Assembly: GCA_037189845.1 (NCBI GenBank)
Contig: JBBCIS010000008.1
Coordinates: 1 to 64,000, forward strand
Origin: JAMLHH01 sp037189845
Lineage (GTDB): Bacteria > Bacteroidota > Bacteroidia > Chitinophagales > JADIYW01
DNA: 64,000 bases
Reading direction: 5' to 3'
The translations under genes were made by a program, and so were the position numbers. The notes beneath the pieces were generated by a model. It had not been told where the DNA came from, did not search any database, and saw only the letters and a list, made by a program, of their open reading frames with translations. This document shows, one piece after another, positions 27,047-36,347 of this stretch (positions are counted from its first letter, which is position 1; each line of letters begins with the position of its first letter).

Positions 27047-29248
27047 TTACTCAGCGGCTGACTTCAGTCTTTTCTTTAATTTCTTTTCCGGTAAGATACC
27101 TTCAGATTGATCCGGACGAATGATAGAAGGATTTTCCTGCTCAGATTTCTCAATGGATAAATCCGGTTCAGGTTCTGTTACTGTACTGTCAGGATCCTGA
27201 GTATCCAGAGAATCAGATACAACATTCATACTGTCAGCTTCGGTCATTTGAGTGGAATCTACAGGAAGTGGATGATCCAGCAGGAATTTCTGATACTGAA
27301 CAGTATCTCTGATAACATCCCATTTGGTTTTAGGCTTGAGCGACCAGTACCAGTCAAAATTCGGAAGCCTGTAAGAATTATATTCTACTTGCTGTATAGG
27401 AGTGAAGACAGCTTCAGGAGATATTTCCAGCTTGATTCTCTGTATCTCGCTTTCCTCGTTGAAGGTGATGTTAATGAGCGCACTTTTGGCATGATTGCCG
27501 CCTATATATTCGCTGCTGTCATTTTTGAGAAAATAGATACATTCGGCATTTCCATCTACCAGTACATGTCTGAGCTTATTTTCGTGCAGCCATCCTGTGA
27601 TTTTCTTTCCGGATATCTGATTGAATACACCGGGATCACTTTCATTGATAATAATTGCATTCTGGTATAGCTCTATTCGCTCAGCTTCTTCATTTTTCAT
27701 GAAAATATAAATGGAATCAGACTTCAGCTGGGTGCTGTCCATCCATAAAATGGGATTGTAATACAATTTGAAAATAGAATCCTGGCTGTTAAAATAAATT
27801 GAATCGCAAATTCCGGAGAGATTTGTGCGTATGAGCTTTACATTCCGGTATCCGAAAAATACTTTTACACTATCGCTTTTAGCGGAATCGATACCAATTG
27901 AATCCTGGATAAATGTACCTGAACTGTCTGTAAGAAATAAAGTGGAATCTTTATCTAAAACTATGGAATCCTGCTGATATGTGCTCATACCGTCTCTATG
28001 TATCACGGTATCTCTGGCAATGACATCAGAGATAGAATCTCCCTGAATTTCGACTATTATTTCTTTTATCTGTTGAGCTGTAATCGTATCTGAATCACTG
28101 GTTGCTGTGGTTATTGAATCTGCTGAGATGAGTTTTGTCGAATCAGTGAGTGCTATTGAGTCTTTAACCGCTAAACTATCCATGACCAGTGAATCAGCTG
28201 AAAGGGAATCTGTTGAATCCGTTGCCAGAAACTCACTCAAAGGAATTGTATAATTGATAAGAGTATCTGCGCTCAGATATAATGTGTCCTTTTCATCTTC
28301 TTTAATCATCAGAGGATCCTGAGTCGCTCTGGTATATTTGATACTGTCGATATAATAAACATGATTGGCTAAAAGCGTCGCATTCTCTTTAATATTTCTG
28401 GATACAACATTACCGGTAGCAATACCTATTCCGGTTGCCTTGTCATAATCCAGGTGATTGGATTGTAATGTATTATCCTGTCCGTTCTTAATTAAAGGCC
28501 TTCCTTTCAGTACAGCTTTGTTTTTTTGAGTATCGAAATACCCATCATCCGTCACGATAGTATCACTACCGGAGATAATAGTTGTTTTTGTAATAAAGTA
28601 TGCAATTTTTGTTTCAGTATAATACTTCATCGAATCGGCATACATCGTATAATCGGGACTCACCAGAACTACATCACCCCTGAATACTGCGTAACCGGCT
28701 TTTTGAAAATGAGTGCCTGATTTACTGGTAAGTGTAGTAGAATCAGATATTAATGTTCCTCCGTCCCAGAAATGACCTGTTTCATTATCGACTTCATAGG
28801 TCATCATCGGAGCAGTGAGTACTGAAGACTTGTCTTTCAGACGAACATTTCTCTCCAGTATGGCAATTTTAGTGTCGCCGTTATATTTCAATATTTCAGA
28901 GCGTACATCTACACTGTCACCTTTAGTGATTTTCACGCTTCCGTGAGCTTCCAGATAGTTGGTTTGCGGAAACAGAATAGCACTGTCACAAACCATGAAA
29001 GCCCCGTCGTGTAAAAGCTTTACACGGTCTTTGAGCTTCCGTTTGACTGTATTGGAAAATGTATCAGTTTCCTGCTCCAGGTAATCTGAATGAATGATTT
29101 CTATCGTTCTTTTCTGGACAGTATCCTGTGCCGTGGTACCGGTTTTAGGTAAAAGCCTGAGCGGATCAAAAGGGATGATAACGCCACCAGTGGATTGGGC
29201 AGATGTCTGCAAAGGATAAAGAGATAGTACGATGACTATCTTCAACAC
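27047..29248 (-). CDS. OstA/LptA-like LPS transport protein
   Basis: This 733-residue protein has an N-terminal signal sequence and OstA-like (LptA) jellyroll repeats, e.g. YLEAHGSVKITKGDSVDVRS, VFRGDVVLVSPDY and NGQDNTLQSNHLDYDKATG. LptA-type proteins bridge LPS across the periplasm. An Asp/Ser-rich low-complexity stretch (about 340-460) separates two strand-rich halves, and the C-terminus is acidic then basic. GTG 29248 is taken as the start; the hydrophobic frame continues further upstream without ATG. It is the last gene of amidase-mlaD-ostA. Confidence 0.82.
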   Translation of the reverse strand: MLKIVIVLSLYPLQTSAQSTGGVIIPFDPLRLLPKTGTTAQDTVQKRTIEIIHSDYLEQETDTFSNTVKRKLKDRVKLLHDGAFMVCDSAILFPQTNYLEAHGSVKITKGDSVDVRSEILKYNGDTKIAILERNVRLKDKSSVLTAPMMTYEVDNETGHFWDGGTLISDSTTLTSKSGTHFQKAGYAVFRGDVVLVSPDYTMYADSMKYYTETKIAYFITKTTIISGSDTIVTDDGYFDTQKNKAVLKGRPLIKNGQDNTLQSNHLDYDKATGIGIATGNVVSRNIKENATLLANHVYYIDSIKYTRATQDPLMIKEDEKDTLYLSADTLINYTIPLSEFLATDSTDSLSADSLVMDSLAVKDSIALTDSTKLISADSITTATSDSDTITAQQIKEIIVEIQGDSISDVIARDTVIHRDGMSTYQQDSIVLDKDSTLFLTDSSGTFIQDSIGIDSAKSDSVKVFFGYRNVKLIRTNLSGICDSIYFNSQDSIFKLYYNPILWMDSTQLKSDSIYIFMKNEEAERIELYQNAIIINESDPGVFNQISGKKITGWLHENKLRHVLVDGNAECIYFLKNDSSEYIGGNHAKSALINITFNEESEIQRIKLEISPEAVFTPIQQVEYNSYRLPNFDWYWSLKPKTKWDVIRDTVQYQKFLLDHPLPVDSTQMTEADSMNVVSDSLDTQDPDSTVTEPEPDLSIEKSEQENPSIIRPDQSEGILPEKKLKKRLKSAAE

Positions 29249-29298
29249 CCACCAGATCTTCAGATAGATATTTATCAGCTCTTTAATAGCATTAAACT

Positions 29299-30285
29299 TT
29301 ATTCTTTATTTTTTCTCTCTATCAAAGAGAAGCTGACGTAGCGTTTAGGATTTGCCTGGAAATCTTTCAGCAATGAGTTGAGTGAATTGATCGTACTGTC
29401 AATTGAATGATAAAGATTTTCATCTTTGGCAATTTTTCCTAGAGTGCCCTGACCTTCATTGATCGCTGCCAATAATGTAGAAACTTCTTCTAAAGTGGTT
29501 TTTGCAGAATTGATAGTGTTCTCAATATCTGCCTGAGATACTTTATTGGAAAGTGTTTCAAAGTTTTTCAGGATATTATCAATGCTTTGGCTGTTGTCAG
29601 CGATTTTTTTCGTGATCTCGTTCGTATTAGCCATGACACCATCAGCATTTTTGATGATGCTTTCAATGCTGGTTTTTTGTTGTGCAAATAAAGCTGAAAC
29701 CTCACCGAGTACTTTGTTCGCATTTTCTAAAGTCGCAGAAACATTGTCCATTGTTTTTTTCAAAGCACTGTTTTCGCCTTTCCCGATAGCAATATGCACA
29801 TCATTGATCATGGTGTCGAGAGTAACCAAAAGTTTATCAGCCTTTTCCGCAATAGGAGTTAACTGATCTGTGATAGCGCTGAACATGTCTGCCGGTACGG
29901 TTCCCTGGTAAATTATATCTTCACTCATATTAGAAGCACTGATACCTCTTACAATAGAGATGGCTTTTTTTCCTAAAAGATCCAGGCTTTCTATCGTGAA
30001 TTTACTGTCTTCAGGGATCTTCAGATCCTTAGGTAAACTTATTGTTACTATTACCTGATTCTTTGTGTCCTGGGCGAGTCTGATCTCTTTTACCCTTCCT
30101 ACTTCAAGTCCGTTGATCACTACAGAGTTCGCCGGATACAGACCGGTCGTATTGGCGAAATTAATTTGGTAAAAATAATTTTTGCTGAATATTTCATTGC
30201 CTTTCAAGTAGTTATACCCTAAAATCATTAAAACAATGCCCAGGAAAGTAAGGGCCCCAACTGTAACTTCGTGACGAATTTTCAA
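29299..30285 (-). CDS. MlaD-like MCE domain protein
   Basis: This 328-residue protein has one N-terminal membrane helix (ALTFLGIVLMILGYNYL) followed by the MCE domain (about 37-115, with FANTTGLYPANSVVINGLEVG). A long helical, coiled-coil region follows, with repeated Ile/Asn/Thr-rich heptads. MCE proteins form hexameric rings that move phospholipids between membranes. The MlaE and MlaF partners are not in the window. The start is TTG 30285; no earlier ATG is available. It lies between the amidase and OstA-like genes, 40 and 50 bp apart. Confidence 0.87.
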   Translation of the reverse strand: MKIRHEVTVGALTFLGIVLMILGYNYLKGNEIFSKNYFYQINFANTTGLYPANSVVINGLEVGRVKEIRLAQDTKNQVIVTISLPKDLKIPEDSKFTIESLDLLGKKAISIVRGISASNMSEDIIYQGTVPADMFSAITDQLTPIAEKADKLLVTLDTMINDVHIAIGKGENSALKKTMDNVSATLENANKVLGEVSALFAQQKTSIESIIKNADGVMANTNEITKKIADNSQSIDNILKNFETLSNKVSQADIENTINSAKTTLEEVSTLLAAINEGQGTLGKIAKDENLYHSIDSTINSLNSLLKDFQANPKRYVSFSLIERKNKE

Positions 30286-30325
30286 GACTTCTGCTTTTGA
30301 CTCACTAAATATAGGTAATTCTGTG

Positions 30326-31558
30326 TTATTGCAAATAGGTTTTTGCTTCTGTGGTATTTAATCTGACCCCTTGTTTATATACAACAATAAATGCATCCTT
30401 GAAACCAAGCTTTTTCATCTTATCCAACTCGGTTTTTGCATCATTATAATTACCGTAGTTTCCTGCCATGTACTTATACAGATTTCCCTGTTTGTCGAAA
30501 GTAACTGTCTTGATAGAATTATAAGGAGCTTGTTTGATATTGATCATCTGGCTGGTTACCGCGATTTGTACTTTATATATAATACTATTGTTGGTAGAAG
30601 TATTTGTTGTAGAGGGCGCGGCAGGCTTTGTTTCAGCAGGAGCAGATGGTGTTGGAATATTCACCGGGATGTTTTCAGAAGCTACCGGTTTAGGTTCTTC
30701 AACCGGAGTTGAAGGAGCTGTGCTGTGCAGGCTGCTTCCCTTTGTATTTTCCATCGTTTGCTTATAGGTTTTAAATGCCTGAAACAATGCTTCTGCCAAT
30801 TCTTCCTGCCCCTGTGGAGAAACCAGGTACTTTTCTTCCTGGGGATTGGAAATAAAGCCTAATTCTGTCAATACGCTCGGCATGGTAGTTCTGTACAATA
30901 CTGCAAATCCGGCTTGCTTTACTCCTCTGTTGAATCTGTCGAGCTTATGCGTATATTGATCCTGAATTTTATTGGCAAATAACATGCTTTGCTCCATATT
31001 AGCATTCAGCCCTAATGAAAGTAAAATCATGGTTTCGGGAGCATTCGGGTCGTAGCCGCCGTACATGTCTTCCGTATTTTTTTCCAAAGAGATTACTGCG
31101 TTCTCACGTTTTGCCACCTCATATTGCTCATCAGACTTGTGGGGGCCCAAAGTAAAAGTTTCTGTCCCATAAGGAGATCTGTTAGTAGAAGCATTACAGT
31201 GCACACTGATGAAAAGATCGGCTTTGTTCCTGTTGGCGATGGATGCTCTCTCATGCAAAGGAATAAATACGTCTGTTTTACGGGTATAAATAACTTTTAC
31301 ATCAGAAAAAGCACTTTCTATTTTTTTACCCAGCAATAAGACCACCTGTAAGGCAACATATTTTTCATAAGATCCGGCTGCGCCTTTAGCTCCGGGGTCG
31401 TTTCCACCATGGCCGGCATCTAATACTACCGTTTGAACCTTGTAACTCTGAGCTGAAAGTGGTTGAGAAACTGTACCAATTGCAAAGATTATGCAAGTTG
31501 TTAGCAGATAACTGATATTTTTTCTGAGTTTTATGGTTTTAACCATAATTTTGTCCAT
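30326..31558 (-). CDS. N-acetylmuramoyl-L-alanine amidase (AmiC type, SPOR-like tail)
   Basis: This 410-residue exported enzyme cleaves the amide between MurNAc and L-Ala, aiding cell separation. Amidase_3 zinc ligands are H50 (LDAGHGGNDPG), E65 (SYEKYVAL) and H120 (ISVHCNAS); the catalytic Glu is in VLTELGFISN. A Pro/Thr/Ser linker (about 280-325) leads to a SPOR-like tail (about 328-405), which often binds denuded peptidoglycan at division sites. ATG 31546 is an alternative start. It diverges from the LptD-like gene; their 5' ends are only tens of bases apart. Confidence 0.9.
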   Translation of the reverse strand: MDKIMVKTIKLRKNISYLLTTCIIFAIGTVSQPLSAQSYKVQTVVLDAGHGGNDPGAKGAAGSYEKYVALQVVLLLGKKIESAFSDVKVIYTRKTDVFIPLHERASIANRNKADLFISVHCNASTNRSPYGTETFTLGPHKSDEQYEVAKRENAVISLEKNTEDMYGGYDPNAPETMILLSLGLNANMEQSMLFANKIQDQYTHKLDRFNRGVKQAGFAVLYRTTMPSVLTELGFISNPQEEKYLVSPQGQEELAEALFQAFKTYKQTMENTKGSSLHSTAPSTPVEEPKPVASENIPVNIPTPSAPAETKPAAPSTTNTSTNNSIIYKVQIAVTSQMINIKQAPYNSIKTVTFDKQGNLYKYMAGNYGNYNDAKTELDKMKKLGFKDAFIVVYKQGVRLNTTEAKTYLQ

Positions 31559-31598
31559 TTATTTTTGTTTAATAACTGAATTTATAATTCCTTATTGC

Positions 31599-34292
31599 TT
31601 GAAAAGTCCGACAAGTTTTTTTTGTCTTTTTGTCCTGACATGTCTGGTGAATTGTTCTTTGATGGCTCAAGAGCAAAAAAACAGACCCGTCAGTGATTTC
31701 AGGCAACCCAAATTTAATGCCGAAAAACCATTAAACAATATTTCTGACAGCATTAATTCTGAGGAAAAACCAGAAACAATACTGAAAGGCAGATTTCCTG
31801 ACAAAACTCCGGTGCCTGATATAAAAATAAGTAAAGATACACTGGAAGCTCCGGTGGATTATTATGCTAAGGATTCTATCATTTACGACATTCCCAATAA
31901 GCAGATGCTTTTATATGGTGATGCCTCTGTTGTGTATAAAGATATCACTGTCAAAGGTGGATTGATCATATTCAACTGGGAAACTCATGAAGTAGAATCT
32001 CAATGGGGAGTAGATTCTCTGGGGAATAAATCCAATAAGCCTGAATTTCTGCAGGAAGAAAATGTATTTCAGGCAGATTTGCTGAGGTTCAACTTTAAGT
32101 CTAAAAAAGGAAAAAGTATTGGTGCGGTCACCAAACAAAGCGATGGCTTTTTACATTCCTCTGAAATCAAGAATATTTCTGAAGATGTGTATTTCGGACG
32201 AAGTGTGAAATATACTTCCTGCGAATACGATCATCCGCATTACTATATAGAAATAGGTAAGGCAAAAATTATCAATGACAAAGTTATTGTAGGAAAACCT
32301 GCCAATCTGGTGGTGGAAGACACCCGGACACCCCTGTTTTTGCCATTCGGAGTTTTCCCGATGCTGAAAGAAAGAAATACGGGACTGATGATGCCTCAAT
32401 ATGGAGAGACGGAGCAATTGGGATTCTTTCTCAAAGGTTTAGGGTATTACTGGGCGATCAATGACTATGCAAGTATGACTGTCACCGGAGATATTTATTC
32501 ATTAGGTAGCTGGGGCGTGACAAATAATTTTGACTTCAACAGAAGATATCGTTATTCAGGAAATATTAATCTTGCATTTACCAGCTTACAGCAATCGGAG
32601 AGGAGAACATCTACTTTTACAAAGCCTAGCAAAGAGTTCTTTATCAATTCCAGCTTCAGGATAGATCCTAAAAGATTGTACAACGGAAACTTCAGCGCAA
32701 GTGTTTATGCAGGTACACGTTCGTATCATCAGTTTAATGTTTCTGATGCTCAGACATTTCTGAATAATACCTACCGTTCCTCTATTGCCTATCAGAAGTG
32801 GTGGACGGGTAAGCCTTACAGATTAAGTGTCAGCGCAGGACACAACCAGAATACGCAAACCAAAGACATCAGCTTTCAGGTGCCGCAATTTAATTTTTCT
32901 GTTTCCAGGATCAATCCTTTTCAAAGAAAAGTAGCTACCGGCGGTAAAAAATGGTATGAGAACATAGGTTTTTCTTACACCATGGATATGCAGAATCAGA
33001 TCAATACCAAAGATTCATTGCTGTTCAAAAAAGAAACATTGGAAACAATGAAAAATGGTATCAAGCATACTATACCCATCAGCGGAAATTTTACACTGGG
33101 CAAGTATCTGAACTTCACCACAGGTATGGATTACAATGAGCGCTGGTATTTTGATTATCTGGAAAAGGTGTATCACGAAACACCAGATACCTTTTACGTA
33201 GAAGATGTGAAGAAACGTGGCTTCAAAATGGTCAGAGATTTCGGATTCAATGCCAGCTTCGGCACGAGACTGTATGGAATGTTTCAGTTCAAAAAAGGTA
33301 AGCTGAAAGCTATCCGCCACGTAGTGACTCCAAGAATTAACTTTAACTATCGTCCGGACTTCGGAAAAGAGAGATGGGGATATTATAGTAATGTACAGAG
33401 CAATCCCAACGGAACCACTATAGAATACAGCAGATATAGCAATGGATTGTATGGTAATGCCAGCAGAGGTGCTACCGGAAGTATAGGATTTAACCTTGAA
33501 AATAACCTGGAAATTAAGGTCAGATCAGCAAAAGATACTATAAAGGGCGAAAAAAAGATCCCTATTATTGAAAACCTTACTTTCTCAGGAAACTACAATT
33601 TTATAGCTGATTCCTTCAAGATGTCTGATATTCGTTTTAGTGCCAATAACAGGATATCCCAATATTTATCACTGAACGTAAGCGGTACACTGGATCCGTA
33701 TATCTATAATAAGGATTTAAACAGAAGGACACCACAGCTGGGTATTACCAATGGCGGAAAATGGCTGAGACTGAAAAATCTGAGTGTAAACCTGAGCGGT
33801 TCCTGGCAATCCAAAAGCAGAAACGGACAACAGACACAAGGAGATCAGTTTGATCCCAGATACGGCCTGCCCACAGATGAAATGCTTCAGGTAGATGGAT
33901 ATTATGCTCAGGATCAGGTTTTTGGAGCTCCTTTAGGATATGTTGACTTTAATATACCTTTATCTGTAAACTATAATTATTCTCTGAGTCTGAATAAATT
34001 TTATTCCAATGGAAAAGATACAGCCAGTGTGACTCAGTCTTTGAGTGCGGGAGTAAATTTCAGCCTCACACCTAAGTGGAAAGTAGGAGTCAATACAGGA
34101 TTTGACTTTGTTACTAAAAAGATCAACCGTTCAGATATTTCCGTTTACAGGGATTTGCATTGCTGGCAGCTGGCATTTAACTGGGTACCACTGGGCTTTC
34201 AAAAAAGTTTTTCTTTAGAGATTAATGTTAAAGCACAGATGCTCAGTGACTTAAAACTTGCTAAACGTAAAATGTGGGTGGATTATGATTAA
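31599..34292 (+). CDS. LptD-like LPS assembly outer-membrane protein
   Basis: This large outer-membrane beta-barrel protein (897 residues from TTG 31599) has a signal peptide ending at LMAQ, an OstA-like N-terminal jellyroll (DIPNKQMLLYGDASVVYKD), then the LptD family segment TPLFLPFGVFPM and a long barrel of alternating aromatic strands. It should insert LPS into the outer leaflet. An ATG at 31533 exists but lies inside the divergent amidase gene. A TATTTTTG box at 31560-31567 fits a promoter just before TTG 31599, favouring the shorter form. The neighbouring OstA/MCE/amidase genes support an envelope role. Confidence 0.85.
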   Translation: MKSPTSFFCLFVLTCLVNCSLMAQEQKNRPVSDFRQPKFNAEKPLNNISDSINSEEKPETILKGRFPDKTPVPDIKISKDTLEAPVDYYAKDSIIYDIPNKQMLLYGDASVVYKDITVKGGLIIFNWETHEVESQWGVDSLGNKSNKPEFLQEENVFQADLLRFNFKSKKGKSIGAVTKQSDGFLHSSEIKNISEDVYFGRSVKYTSCEYDHPHYYIEIGKAKIINDKVIVGKPANLVVEDTRTPLFLPFGVFPMLKERNTGLMMPQYGETEQLGFFLKGLGYYWAINDYASMTVTGDIYSLGSWGVTNNFDFNRRYRYSGNINLAFTSLQQSERRTSTFTKPSKEFFINSSFRIDPKRLYNGNFSASVYAGTRSYHQFNVSDAQTFLNNTYRSSIAYQKWWTGKPYRLSVSAGHNQNTQTKDISFQVPQFNFSVSRINPFQRKVATGGKKWYENIGFSYTMDMQNQINTKDSLLFKKETLETMKNGIKHTIPISGNFTLGKYLNFTTGMDYNERWYFDYLEKVYHETPDTFYVEDVKKRGFKMVRDFGFNASFGTRLYGMFQFKKGKLKAIRHVVTPRINFNYRPDFGKERWGYYSNVQSNPNGTTIEYSRYSNGLYGNASRGATGSIGFNLENNLEIKVRSAKDTIKGEKKIPIIENLTFSGNYNFIADSFKMSDIRFSANNRISQYLSLNVSGTLDPYIYNKDLNRRTPQLGITNGGKWLRLKNLSVNLSGSWQSKSRNGQQTQGDQFDPRYGLPTDEMLQVDGYYAQDQVFGAPLGYVDFNIPLSVNYNYSLSLNKFYSNGKDTASVTQSLSAGVNFSLTPKWKVGVNTGFDFVTKKINRSDISVYRDLHCWQLAFNWVPLGFQKSFSLEINVKAQMLSDLKLAKRKMWVDYD

Positions 34293-34299
34293 AATTCTG

Positions 34300-34328
34300 T
34301 TTGTGTTCATCCAATTTCAATATATTTG
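34300..34328 (+). promoter_or_regulatory. Bacteroidota-type promoter (TTTG-N17-TATATTTG)
   Basis: TTTG (34300-34303) and TATATTTG (34321-34328), spaced by 17 nt, match the -33/-7 consensus. The ATG of the next gene is 20 nt after the -7 box. Confidence 0.65.
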
Positions 34329-34348
34329 CTCAAATAAATAACTACGGT

Positions 34349-34885
34349 ATGTTTAAAGATAAATTAGACGGTAGATTAGCGGTTGTTGTCTTGATTGTAA
34401 TACTTGCAGCAGCTATCAGAGTTCTTACTAACGGATGGATTCCCAATTTTACTCCGATCGGAGCTTTAGCATTATTTTCAGGAGCATATTTCAATGATAA
34501 GAAATTGGCTTTTATTGTTCCTGTATCAGCGATGTTGCTGAGTGACTTGTTCATAGGATTCCATTCTACAATGATCTTTGTTTATGCATCATTCCTGATG
34601 ATAGTGTTGTTAAGCAGAGCTGTTAACTACAATAAAAAATCTGTTGGCAGCGTATTGGGTTCTACATTGGGAGGTGCTGTATTATTTTTCCTTGTCACCA
34701 ACTTTGGTGTCTGGGCAACTTCAGGAATGTATGAAATGACATTTTCAGGATTGATGACAAGCTATGTAGAAGGTATTCCTTTCTTCCGGTATACAGTGAT
34801 GGGAGATTTGTTGTATGTAACTGTGTTCTTTGGCGCATTTGAAATTGTTCGTCGTTATGTTTTATCGCCATTGAAAGTGGCCTAA
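34349..34885 (+). CDS. DUF6580 family membrane protein
   Basis: This 178-residue protein has five or six membrane helices. Features include VVLIVILAAAIRVL, the loop NFTPIGALALFSGAYF and several glycines in the last helices. This is the pattern of the DUF6580 family, which resembles substrate-binding (S) components of ECF-type vitamin transporters. The substrate is unknown. ATG 34349 is chosen because it follows a good promoter and begins a normal family N-terminus; an upstream GTG (34301) would overlap the promoter. Confidence 0.75.
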   Translation: MFKDKLDGRLAVVVLIVILAAAIRVLTNGWIPNFTPIGALALFSGAYFNDKKLAFIVPVSAMLLSDLFIGFHSTMIFVYASFLMIVLLSRAVNYNKKSVGSVLGSTLGGAVLFFLVTNFGVWATSGMYEMTFSGLMTSYVEGIPFFRYTVMGDLLYVTVFFGAFEIVRRYVLSPLKVA

Positions 34886-34937
34886 GGTTAGGGTTGTTTT
34901 GTTAAAGTTCATTTGTCACAGTTTAAATTTTTAGATT

Positions 34938-36323
34938 TTGTCGCTGATTAAATCAATTTCCGGTATCAGAGGTACCATAGGAGGGAATGTAGGAGATGCT
35001 CTGACTCCGTTGGATATTACAGCTTTTGCATTGGCTTTTGGTACAATGATCAAAAGAAATGGAGGTAAGAAGATTGTTATCGGACGTGATGCAAGAATCT
35101 CAGGTGAGATGGTTCATAATATCGTTGTCGGTAATCTTTTGGGAATAGGAATAGATGTAATCGATCTTGGATTATCCACTACTCCGACTGTGGAAGTAGC
35201 TGTCACCACAGAAAACGCAGACGGTGGAATCATTATTACAGCGAGCCATAACCCGAAGCAATGGAATGCATTGAAGCTGCTCAACTCAGAAGGAGAGTTT
35301 ATTTCCAAAGAACTGGGAGAAGAGATGCTGGCTATTGCAGAATCAAAAGAGTTTGAGTTTATGGATGTCGATCATTTAGGAGTAAGAACCCATATAGATG
35401 ATTATATCCAGAGACATATTGACAAGATACTGGAACTACCTTATATAGATGTGGATGCTATCAGAAGCCGTAAGTTTAAAATCGCTTATGACGCTGTAAA
35501 CTCCGTAGGAGGAATTGCAGTTCCGCTTTTATTGAGGTCTTTAGGTGTAAAAGATATTGTTGAATTGTTCAACGAGCCGAATGGTCGTTTTGCTCATAAT
35601 CCTGAGCCGCTTCCTGAGCATTTATCTATTCTGTGCAGTGAGGTAAAAATCAATAAATGTGATTTGGGAATTGCTGTGGATCCGGACGTTGACAGAGTTG
35701 CTTTTGTAGATGAAAAAGGAGTTTGCTTTGGTGAAGAATATACTTTAGTAGCCGTTGCAGATTATATTTTGCAACACAAAAAAGGAGCAACTGTTTCTAA
35801 TCTTTCATCTTCCAAAGCATTAAAAGATATCACCGAAGCTCACGGCGGAGAACATTTTGCTTCTGCAGTAGGAGAGGTGAATGTGGTGGAATTGATGAAA
35901 GAGAAAAATGCAGTCATCGGTGGTGAAGGTAACGGTGGAGTTATCTTACCTGACCTGCATTACGGAAGAGATGCATTAGTTGGTATTGCTTTATTTCTGA
36001 CACATCTTGCAAAATCAGGTAAAACCGTTTCAGGATTACACTCTACTTATCCTCAGTACGTTATTTCTAAGAATAAAGTACAGTTAGAGGCAGGGATGGA
36101 TGTTCCTAAAATTGTCAAAAAGATCAGTGAAAAGTATGCTCAGTACGAACAGAATACAATTGATGGTCTGAAAATTAATTTTGAAGATTATTGGGTTCAT
36201 CTGAGAAGCTCTAACACAGAACCTATTATCCGGATCTATGCTGAGAGCTCTACTGAAGCGACTGCTTATAATATCACCAACAAAATTAAAAGCGATATCA
36301 TCGCTATTCTGAAAGAATCATAG
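34938..36323 (+). CDS. glmM: Phosphoglucosamine mutase
   Basis: This 461-residue alpha-D-phosphohexomutase makes glucosamine-1-phosphate for UDP-GlcNAc, the precursor of peptidoglycan and lipid A. The phosphoserine loop is TASHNPKQWNALK (about 100), the Mg-binding motif is VDPDVDRVAF and the sugar-binding loop is VGGEGNGGVI. The phosphate loop near the end reads LRSSNTEPIIRIY. TTG 34938 is the start: the family N-terminus LIKSISGIRGTIGG begins directly after it. Phosphoglucomutase/phosphomannomutase activity is the alternative. Confidence 0.88.
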   Translation: MSLIKSISGIRGTIGGNVGDALTPLDITAFALAFGTMIKRNGGKKIVIGRDARISGEMVHNIVVGNLLGIGIDVIDLGLSTTPTVEVAVTTENADGGIIITASHNPKQWNALKLLNSEGEFISKELGEEMLAIAESKEFEFMDVDHLGVRTHIDDYIQRHIDKILELPYIDVDAIRSRKFKIAYDAVNSVGGIAVPLLLRSLGVKDIVELFNEPNGRFAHNPEPLPEHLSILCSEVKINKCDLGIAVDPDVDRVAFVDEKGVCFGEEYTLVAVADYILQHKKGATVSNLSSSKALKDITEAHGGEHFASAVGEVNVVELMKEKNAVIGGEGNGGVILPDLHYGRDALVGIALFLTHLAKSGKTVSGLHSTYPQYVISKNKVQLEAGMDVPKIVKKISEKYAQYEQNTIDGLKINFEDYWVHLRSSNTEPIIRIYAESSTEATAYNITNKIKSDIIAILKES

Positions 36324-36335
36324 AGGTTTCTGCTG

Positions 36336-36343
36336 TAAATTTA
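36336..36343 (+). promoter_or_regulatory. -7-like box (TAAATTTA) next to a start codon
   Basis: TAAATTTACAGTATG runs directly into the ATG of the cysteine desulfurase gene, leaving 4 nt between box and ATG. It is nearly the same sequence as before tsaC (59729). Confidence 0.3.
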
Positions 36344-36347
36344 CAGT

